A DNA stretch of 64,000 nt, taken from contig JAIPBM010000001.1 in assembly GCA_021739695.1 (NCBI GenBank), positions 124,001-188,000 of the forward strand, in the 5' to 3' direction. Below, in pieces: positions 42,566 through 50,690 of the stretch; positions within the stretch are counted from its first letter, which is position 1, and each line of letters opens with the position of its first letter. Both the position numbers and the translations under genes were made by a program. The notes under the pieces were generated by a model. It saw only the letters and a program-made list of their open reading frames with translations, ran no database searches and was not told the origin of the DNA. This DNA comes from Flavobacteriales bacterium. Lineage in GTDB: Bacteria > Bacteroidota > Bacteroidia > UBA10329.

Positions 42566-43429
42566 TCAGTTACGCATATCATGTCCCCACATGAGCTTTC
42601 CGCGCAAAGTGTCGAAATAATCATGTGGCCCGAACCGTACCAAACCAACCTTGAAATCAGCTTTTGAAACTCTGATTTCAACTTTAGAATTCAGAATTCG
42701 TGACTGTGAATCGAGCGAAATCATGAAGTTTGGATCGGTTTGATCAATTCGTAATGTCACTTTGCGATCATCACCAATAACCAGCGGTCGAACGTTCAGA
42801 TTATGTGGGGCAATTGGCGTAATGATGAAATTACTTGTACTCGGAGCAACGATTGGTCCACCAGTGCTCAGAGAATATCCAGTAGAGCCTGTAGGAGTGG
42901 AAATGATCAATCCATCGGCCCAATAAGTGTTCAGGAAAAAATCATCTAAATACGTTCTTACCACAAGCATGGATGATGTGGCGTTCTTATGTACACTTAC
43001 TTCGTTCAACGCAAAGTTGTCTACTCCAAAAAGATCAGAGTCAGCTTCTGCCTGGACCAATGTCCTTTGATCTACCTGAAAACTACCGGCTTTGAGTTTC
43101 TCCAATGCTTGTTCAAGCTCCTCAAAAGGCGTACTGGCCAAAAACCCTAATCTTCCAACATTCACACCAAGAATTGGGATTTCAGAACTGCCCACTTTCC
43201 TCACAGACTCCAAAATGGTTCCGTCTCCGCCAATGCTGATCAGCGCATCAAATTCGCCTTTCTGAAACTTTCTGTTTTCCATTACAGCGCCCTCTTCTAC
43301 GGCACCAATGGAAGCGAGATCTTGAGTAAACGAAACAGATTCAAATTTGCTCAGTAGTGAATTTATAACGGATTCTAGCCTACGCTTATCGGCTTCAAAT
43401 CGTAATCTCCCATGAACAGCGATTCTCAT
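42566..43429 (-). CDS. nadK: NAD kinase
   Basis: Phosphorylates NAD to NADP. The 287 residues contain the catalytic GGDG motif at 67-70, the NE motif (ALNEVSVHKN) and the ribose-binding WADGLIISTPTGSTGYSLSTGG stretch followed by APHNLNVRPLV. The start ATG lies 3 bp after the stop of the TamA/BamA-like gene, so it continues the same minus-strand run. Placement beside UppS and BamA is the usual Bacteroidota arrangement. Confidence 0.95.
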   Translation of the reverse strand: MRIAVHGRLRFEADKRRLESVINSLLSKFESVSFTQDLASIGAVEEGAVMENRKFQKGEFDALISIGGDGTILESVRKVGSSEIPILGVNVGRLGFLASTPFEELEQALEKLKAGSFQVDQRTLVQAEADSDLFGVDNFALNEVSVHKNATSSMLVVRTYLDDFFLNTYWADGLIISTPTGSTGYSLSTGGPIVAPSTSNFIITPIAPHNLNVRPLVIGDDRKVTLRIDQTDPNFMISLDSQSRILNSKVEIRVSKADFKVGLVRFGPHDYFDTLRGKLMWGHDMRN

Positions 43430-43432
43430 AAA

Positions 43433-44824
43433 CTAAATGTGCTTGGTGAAATGTACAAAGAAACCATGTTGAAGATTTTTGTTCATCGAATACTCAAACC
43501 TCCATGCAATATTGTAGAAAGTGACCATGTCTAATCCAAGCCCTCCGCCCATAAGCAATGAGCCAGCGAGCGGGTTTCCTTTATTGAACTGATTGTCTAT
43601 CACGTATCCCATGTCGAAGTTAGCATTCAGGTAAAATGCCAAGGGAAGTGTGTTGAACCTGTCAGACTTGAGAAATTTCAGTTTCACTTTACGAAACGGG
43701 AAAGCAGCCCACCTCAACGATGTTTTTAGCAAGCCATACTGCTGTCCATCAATCACATACAATTCGTAGCCCCGAACAAAATCCTGTTCATATCCCAGCC
43801 CTTGTTGCAACGAATAAGGTTGTTCGTTTATGGAAGAAACCTTGATCTTTTGCCCATGAGCAAAATACCACCGTTTATGAATCTGCCAATATTTGGCAAA
43901 TTCCAATTCCAAGGACCACATGTCAATCGGGCTATCGAAAATCCGCAGACCATCTTTTCTAAGTCTAAATTCAAGTCTGTAACCTTTCAATGGATATTGG
44001 GAGAAGTCGGTCAGGTCACGTTTTACCTCGTACTCTATCGAAAAATATCGGCTCGTATGTTCCCCTGCCCCATAATATTCTGGCTGCAATTTGACAACGG
44101 AATCGGTCACCCAAGCATGTGTGTACCGAAGTTCTAGCTTATGCGTGTTGTAGAGATTTGGTCGCCATCGTGGTGTGATTGCACCATAAGACTCTTTCCG
44201 AATGTGCACATCCGAGTTTTTATAGAAAAGCCGTTTATTATCTACAGATCTGTAAGCCACCTGATGCGATTGCTCGTAGCCGCCTTTGAATTCAATTCCC
44301 CACTTTTGAGCCTTATCAAGGTAAGGAATCTCATACCTGAGTTCATATCGATTGTTGTAACCGAAGCGAAGCTGGAGCACCAACCTTTCGTTCATTCCTC
44401 GAAAGTTGTTCCACTTGATAAGTGTCCCGAAATCCAACCTGTCCCAGCGTTTGGTTTGCCACCATTCGCTCAGATTCCGATCGGCAAATTCGACAAACGG
44501 AATCGGCCACAGATACCATTGCTCTGTGACGCGGACCACCACATCAATCTCATTATAACTTACCCAACAGGTGTCGATATCAACAAAATTGAAGAGTTCT
44601 AAGTTCCAAACGTTGCTTCGCGAACGGGCCAAATTGTAGGACAGATTCTCTCTCGGAATGGATTGACCTTCCCTAAATGTGATTTCGCGAAGCAGGATTC
44701 GTTCTCGCGTTATCTTGTTCCCTTCAAACGTGAGCGAGCTTATCAGAACCTCGTCTTGAGCCAAGGCCGAAAAGGAAATGATGATTGAGAGAAAAAGCGC
44801 GAGCGGTCTAAAAAATCCTGTCAC
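43433..44824 (-). CDS. POTRA-containing outer-membrane barrel protein (BamA/TamA-like, short)
   Basis: A 463-residue relative of BamA from a GTG at 44824. A signal peptide (1-22) is followed by one POTRA domain (about 25-105; ISSLTFEGNKITRERILLREITF) and a barrel of about 350 residues ending HGFFVHFTKHI. It has a single POTRA, unlike the five in BamA, so it is a secretion- or translocation-type member and not a duplicate of bamA. Its start shares one base with the CBS gene stop (TAGTG), showing translational coupling. The exact client is unknown. Confidence 0.82.
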   Translation of the reverse strand: MTGFFRPLALFLSIIISFSALAQDEVLISSLTFEGNKITRERILLREITFREGQSIPRENLSYNLARSRSNVWNLELFNFVDIDTCWVSYNEIDVVVRVTEQWYLWPIPFVEFADRNLSEWWQTKRWDRLDFGTLIKWNNFRGMNERLVLQLRFGYNNRYELRYEIPYLDKAQKWGIEFKGGYEQSHQVAYRSVDNKRLFYKNSDVHIRKESYGAITPRWRPNLYNTHKLELRYTHAWVTDSVVKLQPEYYGAGEHTSRYFSIEYEVKRDLTDFSQYPLKGYRLEFRLRKDGLRIFDSPIDMWSLELEFAKYWQIHKRWYFAHGQKIKVSSINEQPYSLQQGLGYEQDFVRGYELYVIDGQQYGLLKTSLRWAAFPFRKVKLKFLKSDRFNTLPLAFYLNANFDMGYVIDNQFNKGNPLAGSLLMGGGLGLDMVTFYNIAWRFEYSMNKNLQHGFFVHFTKHI

Positions 44825-45483
44825 TAGATATTGATGTACCGCATCAATTCATCGTAGCGGCCTTTAAGGTCCTCAAGATGGGCACTTTCTTGGAAATACG
44901 CAATTACCTGATAACCGTATCGTTCCAAACTTTGGACGATTGCCCCAACTTCCTCACGATTCACTTTCAGCGTAAGTTCAAGCATGCCCGTTTCGGGACG
45001 TTCAAAAACGTAACTGCTAAGGATTTTAGCGTTGTTCGATTCTACCACATGCGCGACTTGCGCAAGGGAATAATCGTTCTTATTCAAATTGAGTACAATA
45101 ATTCCTCCTGGCTGATTGATCACGGCCAACTCTTCAAACTTGGTAACCAGATCTAAAAGTGTGATACAACCTAGATAACGTTCGTTGGCATCAAGTACAG
45201 CAACTACCGAAAGATCGGAAGCCGACATCTTTCTGATAACGTAATAGATGTGCTGCGATTCGAGTACAAAAGCACGATTGAAGACCTCTTTAGATGCAAT
45301 GACGGTATCGTCCTTCGCCCCATCCAAAATATTGTCTTCGCTAATCAGACCTAAAAAATTCTCGCCATCCACAACTGGCAGATGCGAGACTTTGAACTCG
45401 TCCATCCACGCCAAAGCCCTAGCCACTTCATCATTTGGTCTGAGAGGTGGGACAATTTTCGATATGAGTTCTCGAGCAAGCAT
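44824..45483 (-). CDS. CBS-domain protein
   Basis: A 219-residue cytoplasmic protein. The ATG at 45483 was chosen over one at 45519, because the latter adds residues across a promoter-like box. Two CBS motifs occupy about residues 8-115 (SHLPVVDGENFLGLISEDN; LSVVAVLDANERYLGCITLLDLV). An ACT-like C-terminal domain follows (about 125-215; GGIIVLNLNKNDYSLAQVAHVV). The fold suggests adenosyl-nucleotide sensing. It is coupled to the POTRA barrel gene and divergent from pdxJ. Confidence 0.85.
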   Translation of the reverse strand: MLARELISKIVPPLRPNDEVARALAWMDEFKVSHLPVVDGENFLGLISEDNILDGAKDDTVIASKEVFNRAFVLESQHIYYVIRKMSASDLSVVAVLDANERYLGCITLLDLVTKFEELAVINQPGGIIVLNLNKNDYSLAQVAHVVESNNAKILSSYVFERPETGMLELTLKVNREEVGAIVQSLERYGYQVIAYFQESAHLEDLKGRYDELMRYINI

Positions 45484-45572
45484 TTCCTTCGTTGGCGTGC
45501 AAAGTAAACGTATCTGCACCGTTTTTGTTATACATACGGAACTTTGAATCGTTCAGGTTCATTCATGAAACC

Positions 45573-45580
45573 TAATTTTG
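45573..45580 (+). promoter_or_regulatory. Promoter -7 box of pdxJ
   Basis: TAATTTTG, an exact TAnnTTTG match, 24 nt before the pdxJ ATG at 45605, supporting that start over one at 45578. Confidence 0.5.
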
Positions 45581-45604
45581 ACCACTTTCCAATTGCTATT
45601 GATC

Positions 45605-46324
45605 ATGAATCGGACCAAACTAAGCGTCAACATCAACAAGATCGCAACCCTGCGCAATAGTCGTGGTGGCGATAACCCAAGCGTGGTAGAAGCCGCCATC
45701 AAGGCACAGCAGTTTGGGGCGGATGGCATCACTGTTCATCCACGGCCAGATGAAAGACACATTCGATATCAGGATGTATATGAGTTGAAGCCTGTTGTCT
45801 CGACCGAATTCAACATTGAAGGATATCCGAACTCAGCATTCATGAAAATGGTATTGGATGTGAAACCAACTCAGGTAACATTGGTGCCAGACCCTCCAGG
45901 CGTGCTAACATCAAATGCGGGTTGGAATACGGTCGTTCATGCCGATTTTCTGAAAAAAGTCATCGGAGAATTAAAGGCTGCTGGAATTCGAACATCCATA
46001 TTTATTGAAACGGATGAAGACCTGATCCGAGCGGCCAAACTTACCGGAACAGACAGAATAGAACTTTACACGGAGAGCTACGCAATTGGGTTTCCGAAAG
46101 ACCGAGAAATAGCGATTGCGCCATTTATTGAAGCAGCAAAAATTGCACACAAAGTCGGTTTGGGAATCAATGCGGGCCACGATCTGAGTTTGGAGAACCT
46201 TGCATTTTTCAATCAGAACATTCCTGAGCTTTTAGAGGTTTCCATTGGACACGCTTTAATTTCAGATGCCTTGTATTTCGGGATGAGCAACGTGATAAAA
46301 ATGTATAAGAACGCGCTTCAATGA
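45605..46324 (+). CDS. pdxJ: Pyridoxine 5'-phosphate synthase
   Basis: Condenses 1-deoxyxylulose 5-phosphate with 3-amino-2-oxopropyl phosphate to form pyridoxine phosphate. From the ATG at 45605 it has 239 residues (MNRTKLSVNINKIATLRNSRGG), the normal start of PdxJ. The TIM-barrel signatures DGITVHPRPDERHI, TLVPDPP and GLGINAGHDLSLENL are present. It overlaps the following hydrolase gene by 4 bases. The DXP-dependent vitamin B6 route is thus present. Confidence 0.95.
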   Translation: MNRTKLSVNINKIATLRNSRGGDNPSVVEAAIKAQQFGADGITVHPRPDERHIRYQDVYELKPVVSTEFNIEGYPNSAFMKMVLDVKPTQVTLVPDPPGVLTSNAGWNTVVHADFLKKVIGELKAAGIRTSIFIETDEDLIRAAKLTGTDRIELYTESYAIGFPKDREIAIAPFIEAAKIAHKVGLGINAGHDLSLENLAFFNQNIPELLEVSIGHALISDALYFGMSNVIKMYKNALQ

Positions 46325-47088
46325 AGCTGAATTACAAAGAATATGGTGAAGGAAAACCGTTGGTCATTCTTCACGGACTGTTCGGTTCGTTAGACAATTG
46401 GTTTTCGCTGGCCAAAGCCTTTACAGACCATCATCATGTTTACCTGATCGACCAGCGGAACCACGCACAATCTCCACATAGCGACACTCACACCTATGAT
46501 GAAATGGCTGATGATCTTTTTGAGTTCTTCAGCGCGCACGGGGTAAAAGACGCTGTTCTGATAGGGCATTCAATGGGAGGTAAAACAGCCATGAAATTTG
46601 CGGCACTCCATTCGGAACTATTGGAAAAGCTGATTATTGTGGACATGGGAATCAAACAATATCCCGTGCATCACGACCTCATCATTCGGTCCATGCAGGC
46701 CTTGGATCTGGATGCCATGACATCTCGGAAAGAGGCCGAAGCCTTCCTAAGTCACATGCTTGATGAAGATGCAGACACGATTCAATTCCTGCTCAAGAAC
46801 ATCTATCGACAAACGAAAGACGATGGCTCGGTAGGCTACGCTTGGAGATTCAATCTACCCGTGCTGGCACAAGACATTGAAGAGATGGGATTGCCGATTC
46901 TTTCGGGGTCCGAAGTGCCTACGCTTTTCATTAACGGAACAAAATCCAAATACATCGTAGATGAAGACAAATCTGCGATTCTAGACCTTTTCCCGAACGC
47001 TCAATTCAAAGCCTTGAACACTGGTCATTGGGTTCATGCGCAAGATCCTGAAGGATTTGTAAATGCAGTGAAAGCGTTTATTGATTGA
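46321..47088 (+). CDS. Alpha/beta hydrolase (YbfF-like)
   Basis: A 255-residue cytoplasmic hydrolase. The oxyanion segment LHGLFGS is at 18-24, the nucleophile elbow GHSMGG places Ser84, and the catalytic histidine is His236 in TGHWVHAQ. DQRNHAQSPHS near 44-54 is typical of the YbfF esterase group. It overlaps pdxJ by ATGA and should be co-transcribed with it, as often seen in Bacteroidota. Substrate not predictable. Confidence 0.88.
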   Translation: MKLNYKEYGEGKPLVILHGLFGSLDNWFSLAKAFTDHHHVYLIDQRNHAQSPHSDTHTYDEMADDLFEFFSAHGVKDAVLIGHSMGGKTAMKFAALHSELLEKLIIVDMGIKQYPVHHDLIIRSMQALDLDAMTSRKEAEAFLSHMLDEDADTIQFLLKNIYRQTKDDGSVGYAWRFNLPVLAQDIEEMGLPILSGSEVPTLFINGTKSKYIVDEDKSAILDLFPNAQFKALNTGHWVHAQDPEGFVNAVKAFID

Positions 47089-47113
47089 TCTCTTAAACCA
47101 AGCTTTTCCATTC

Positions 47114-47180
47114 TTGGCAAAACGCTGCTCAAAACAAACGAGCAGTGCTGATTTGGATTTACGCTGCAGTTTGCCAAAAG
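47114..47180. repeat. Nested stem-loop element, possibly a dispersed repeat
   Basis: An outer stem TTGGCAAA/TTTGCCAA encloses an inner hairpin GCTGCTC/GAGCAG. It lies in the 158-bp gap before the sigma-factor gene. Its minus-strand frame reads a basic peptide of the kind repeatedly seen as short hypothetical proteins in related genomes (from memory, unverified). Read here as a non-coding structured repeat. Confidence 0.35.
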
Positions 47181-47246
47181 CCATTTCTACAACATCCACA
47201 CACTTTTTGGCTTACTTCGGAGTTCTAAGTCACCGTCAACCAACCA

Positions 47247-47801
47247 ATGCTAAGTCGCGAACAGGAGGCCGAAATCATCCGCAAGGCGCAGAAGGACATC
47301 AATGCCTTCGGCCCGCTCTACGATGCGCATTTCAGCACCGTTTTCGGCTTCATTTTCAAACGTATCCGCGATCAAGCGATCACAGGCGAACTCACCTCCG
47401 TGGTCTTCATGAAGGCTCTGAATTCGCTTCCGAAATACACCATCACAGGCGCACCGTTCTCATCGTGGCTCATTCAGATCGCGCTCAACGAGGTTCGACA
47501 GTACCATCGAAGGACAAACAAGCATTCATCCGTTCCGCTCAGCGAAGCCGACCTGCTCTCGGTTTACGAAGAATTAGACGAAAAACAGGAGCACGAACGC
47601 AATCTGGAACAACTGCTCAAAGGCCTCAACCAGCTCGATGAAGAGGCAGCCATCTACATCGAAATGCGTTTTTTTGAAGGAAGGTCATTCAAAGAAATGG
47701 CAGAGATCTTGAGCATTTCTGCCGACAACGCCAAGGTGCGCACCTACCGCGCCCTCGACCGATTACGAACAATAATGACCAACTTCGGCACCGCAAAATG
47801 A
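47247..47801 (+). CDS. ECF-type RNA polymerase sigma factor
   Basis: A 184-residue sigma-70 family protein with region 2 (about 10-85; YDAHFSTVFGFIFKRI, SVVFMKALNSLPKY) and region 4 (about 125-180; MRFFEGRSFKEMAEILSISADNAKVRTYRALDRL). There is no region 3. It overlaps by 4 bases a small membrane protein gene, the usual place for an anti-sigma factor, although that protein lacks a recognised anti-sigma domain. Its regulon is unknown. Confidence 0.85.
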   Translation: MLSREQEAEIIRKAQKDINAFGPLYDAHFSTVFGFIFKRIRDQAITGELTSVVFMKALNSLPKYTITGAPFSSWLIQIALNEVRQYHRRTNKHSSVPLSEADLLSVYEELDEKQEHERNLEQLLKGLNQLDEEAAIYIEMRFFEGRSFKEMAEILSISADNAKVRTYRALDRLRTIMTNFGTAK

Positions 47802-48022
47802 CGCGCTACCACGCAAATACCGACACCGAAAAGAAGAGCTCCTTCAACGAGGTTCCTTCCCAAGAGGAAATGAACCGCTACAAGGATTTCGGCAAACTCA
47901 CGCACAATTACCAGCGCATGACCAGGCCGCTCTACAAGCGCCCCATTTACCGCTACCGCAAAGGATTTCTCATCATCCTACTCGTGCTCCTCGTCCTTTG
48001 GTTGATCATGGAGTTCGGTTAA
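47798..48022 (+). CDS. Small single-pass membrane protein, 74 residues
   Basis: Starts inside the sigma-factor stop (ATGA overlap). A charged N-terminal part (about 1-50) contains EVPSQEEMNRYKDFGKLTHNYQ. A single hydrophobic helix at about 55-72 ends the protein close to the C-terminus (LIILLVLLVLWLIMEFG). The coupling to an ECF sigma gene suggests an anchor or anti-sigma-like partner. No zinc motif or cupin is seen, so this stays an inference. Confidence 0.65.
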   Translation: MTRYHANTDTEKKSSFNEVPSQEEMNRYKDFGKLTHNYQRMTRPLYKRPIYRYRKGFLIILLVLLVLWLIMEFG

Positions 48023-48067
48023 GCGTTTCGAATTTCTTCAGTTAGGATTTAGTGCTTTTTTCTTTGG

Positions 48068-48154
48068 GCGTTCCCGCAATGCTTCGCAAAGCGGTCGGGC
48101 TTTCCGCTTTTACTCCTCGCTTCGCTGCGGGGTAACCGCTGCAATCCCTAACGC
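48068..48154 (-). repeat. Structured intergenic element, copy C
   Basis: Read on the minus strand, an outer stem GCGTT/AACGC encloses an AGCGG motif, a hairpin with TTAC/GTAA ends, the core GCGGAAAGCCCGACC and a GC-rich hairpin, then CCCAAA. Two relatives lie at 57034 and 62684. The 314-bp gap between the small membrane protein and gldM holds this element, a CCTGC/GCAGG palindrome near 48231 and a hairpin near 48287. Confidence 0.6.
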
Positions 48155-48286
48155 GATCCGATCCGCGAACATCAGTCCGATCAGTTAAATCTGTGTTCTC
48201 ACAAAAAAGTTTGTTCCCTTTTTCTTTTCCTGCATTCTATTAGCAGGACACCCAGATCTCCGGCCGGTTATCAGTCCAAAAAACCA

Positions 48287-48304
48287 CCACGCCAAAAGGC
48301 GTGG
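48287..48304 (+). promoter_or_regulatory. Strong hairpin in the gldM leader
   Basis: CCACGCC pairs exactly with GGCGTGG around AAAA, 32 nt before the gldM ATG. No T tract follows, so it is not a standard terminator. It may affect message stability or translation. Confidence 0.4.
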
Positions 48305-48336
48305 ACAAGGATTGTATTAACCAAAACTCAACTATA

Positions 48337-49950
48337 ATGGCTGGACAGCAAGAATCACCAAGACAAAAAATGATCGGGATGATGTATCTCGTTCTCACCG
48401 CCCTTTTGGCGCTCAACATTTCAAAGGACATTCTCGATGCCTTTGTCATTGTCAACGAAAGCCTCGCGGCCAGTTCCGAGACCACGGGCAAAAAGATGGA
48501 TGCGCTCTATTCCGACTTCGAATTGGCGCGCAGTATCGACCCCGAAAAGGTGGATAATTATTGGGCACGTTCGCAAGAAGCCCGCAGGCGAGCGACTGAG
48601 TTGAACACGTTTATCGATAGCCTCAAGACTACCATCATCGCCAAAACCGAAAAAGTGGAACGTTCGGTTGCCGATACACTTTCGATGGACCTCATTTCCA
48701 AGAAAGACGACTACGATACTCCAACGAATATTCTTGTGGGCGAGAAGGAAGATGGTTCTGGAGGATTGGCCAATATTCTCAAGAACAAAGTGGCTGAATA
48801 TCAGGAGTCAATGCGTGAGTTGCTGAGCGAGGAAGATAAAAAGTACTTCAACGACCGCATTGATCTTTCCGATCGAAAGTTGGCTGACCAGACCTCAACG
48901 TGGGAAACCAACAACTTTTACCACACACCTTTGGTCGCTTCGCTGGTCATCCTCTCCAAGCTGCAAATGGATGTGGCCGATGTGGAATATGATGTGGTGA
49001 GCAAACTCTACCGCTCGTTCAATAAGAAGGATTTCTTCTTTGATACGATTGCCGCAACCGTGCTTCCGCAAAGCAATTATGTGCTTTTGGGAGAGGAATA
49101 TCAGTCCGACATCATTGTGGCGGCATACAGCACCACACGTTCGCCCAAGATCCGAATTGGAAAACTCAACGCAGACGGAACGCAGCTCGTTTCAAGCAAC
49201 GACACGGTTGCCACCCAGAACGGCAAAGGCCTTTTCCGAAAACGAGCCACGGCCGAAGGCATTTTCTCCTATGAAGGCATGGTCGACCTCGTGAACAGCG
49301 AAGGCGGAACGCAGAGCTATCCGTTCCGATCGGAATACATCGTAGCGCGGCCATCATTGGTGGTGTCGCCAACGCAGATGAATGTGCTTTACAAAGGCAT
49401 TGACAATCCTGTGGCCATCTCGGTTCCTGGTGTTCCTTCCGAAAAGATTTCCGCCACTATCACCGGAGGAAACAAACTTAGAAGAACGGGTTCAGGTCAG
49501 TATGTCGTTGAAATGAGCCCACAATCTCCGAACACGGTTAACATCGTTGTTTCAGCCACAATGGCTGATGGAACCGTACGGAATATGGGCAAAATGGAGT
49601 TTCGAGCGAAACGTTTACCGACTCCGTTTTCAGAGATCAATCGGAAATCTGGGTCCATCAGAATGTCTGAAGGAGAACTCGCGGCTCAGCTCGGATTATC
49701 AGCAAAATATGATGAGGAATTTGTGTTCAAACTTAATTGTCGCGTCAAGAAGTATCGGGTTTTCATTCAAGACCGTCAGAACCAGATTATCATGAACGAT
49801 GGTTTTGAAGGGAGCACTTTTCCACCTGAAGTCAAAGCGGCTCTTTCGAAAGCAAAGAAGGGTTATCGTGTCCAGTTTGAGGAAATCGAAGGAGTTGGTG
49901 ACGATGAGGTTCGCCACAAACTAGCTCCAATCATCATAACCGTAATGTGA
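48337..49950 (+). CDS. gldM: Gliding motility / T9SS motor protein GldM
   Basis: GldM spans the inner membrane and periplasm and, with GldL, forms the proton-driven motor of T9SS and gliding. The ATG at 48337 gives 537 residues (MAGQQESPRQKMIGMMYLVLTALLALN). The single membrane helix is at about 12-33, with the conserved MMYLV core. The periplasmic part (about 35-537) has the expected length and ends VRHKLAPIIITVM. GldK, GldL and GldN are not adjacent, although these genes usually form one operon. The neighbours are a structured RNA-like element and a papain-like lipoprotein. It may be a second, stand-alone copy (inference). Confidence 0.9.
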   Translation: MAGQQESPRQKMIGMMYLVLTALLALNISKDILDAFVIVNESLAASSETTGKKMDALYSDFELARSIDPEKVDNYWARSQEARRRATELNTFIDSLKTTIIAKTEKVERSVADTLSMDLISKKDDYDTPTNILVGEKEDGSGGLANILKNKVAEYQESMRELLSEEDKKYFNDRIDLSDRKLADQTSTWETNNFYHTPLVASLVILSKLQMDVADVEYDVVSKLYRSFNKKDFFFDTIAATVLPQSNYVLLGEEYQSDIIVAAYSTTRSPKIRIGKLNADGTQLVSSNDTVATQNGKGLFRKRATAEGIFSYEGMVDLVNSEGGTQSYPFRSEYIVARPSLVVSPTQMNVLYKGIDNPVAISVPGVPSEKISATITGGNKLRRTGSGQYVVEMSPQSPNTVNIVVSATMADGTVRNMGKMEFRAKRLPTPFSEINRKSGSIRMSEGELAAQLGLSAKYDEEFVFKLNCRVKKYRVFIQDRQNQIIMNDGFEGSTFPPEVKAALSKAKKGYRVQFEEIEGVGDDEVRHKLAPIIITVM

Positions 49951-49957
49951 TTATCCA

Positions 49958-50647
49958 ATGTCAAACGAAAAAAGAAATTGCATAATCGCGGTCTTGGTTC
50001 TCTTATTGACCCAATCAGGATGCTCACAGACTAAGCTGGATTACAACACGGTGAAGTCAGAGATTGCGAAACGGAAGCGTGAGCTGAGCTCTGCTTACAG
50101 CGACCCAAAGTGTGATAAGGATTCTGTTGTGCAATGTGCGCAGCAGTTCCTTTTCACCACCATGACAAGCAAGGTTTTCCCTTGTTGGTATGGCACGAGG
50201 TGGGATTATAACGGAACCACCGAAGAACCCCGAAAAGGGAGCATTGCCTGTGGCTATTTCGTTACCACCACGCTTCGCGATCTTGGTTTCGATATTCCAC
50301 GTGTGCGTTGGGCGCAACTTGCTTCAGAGAGTATGATTCGGGAAATGACGGGTTCTGAATACATCAAGCGCTACCGCTTTGCAGACATTAGTCACATCGA
50401 AAGCGAGATCAGAGCTTGGGACGATGGACTGTATGTGGTCGGCATGGATTCGCATGTCGGTTTCATTGTGAACTCAAATGGAAAATGTGCCTTTGTTCAT
50501 TCTGACTATTTCAACCCACTGAGCGGAGTGATTTCCGAAGCGCTTGATTCAGATAATCCGCTGAAAACCTCTAAGTATCGGGTCATCGGTAAAATTCTAA
50601 CCAAGGAAATGACGCGTAAATGGTTAGAAAATGAACGTTTTCCTTGA
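49958..50647 (+). CDS. Lipoprotein with papain-like Cys/His pair
   Basis: A 229-residue protein with a lipoprotein signal (hydrophobic 9-18; probable lipidated Cys22, with a slightly non-standard LTQSGC box). Cys98 in GSIACGYFVTTTLRDLG and His166 in GMDSHVGFIV are spaced as in NlpC/P60-like or CHAP-like papain folds, suggesting an amidase or peptidase acting on cell wall or exported peptides. No precise family is recognised. It starts 7 bp after gldM, so the two are probably co-transcribed; a link to T9SS is possible but unproven. Confidence 0.7.
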   Translation: MSNEKRNCIIAVLVLLLTQSGCSQTKLDYNTVKSEIAKRKRELSSAYSDPKCDKDSVVQCAQQFLFTTMTSKVFPCWYGTRWDYNGTTEEPRKGSIACGYFVTTTLRDLGFDIPRVRWAQLASESMIREMTGSEYIKRYRFADISHIESEIRAWDDGLYVVGMDSHVGFIVNSNGKCAFVHSDYFNPLSGVISEALDSDNPLKTSKYRVIGKILTKEMTRKWLENERFP

Positions 50648-50690
50648 TCAGAAACAGTTCAGATCCATCCATTTCTAATTACTTCGCGTC

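Noticed and set aside
46981-47199. Minus-strand 72-codon frame near the hydrolase end
   Set aside because: Overlaps the end of a clear hydrolase gene and a nested hairpin; better read as part of a structured repeat.
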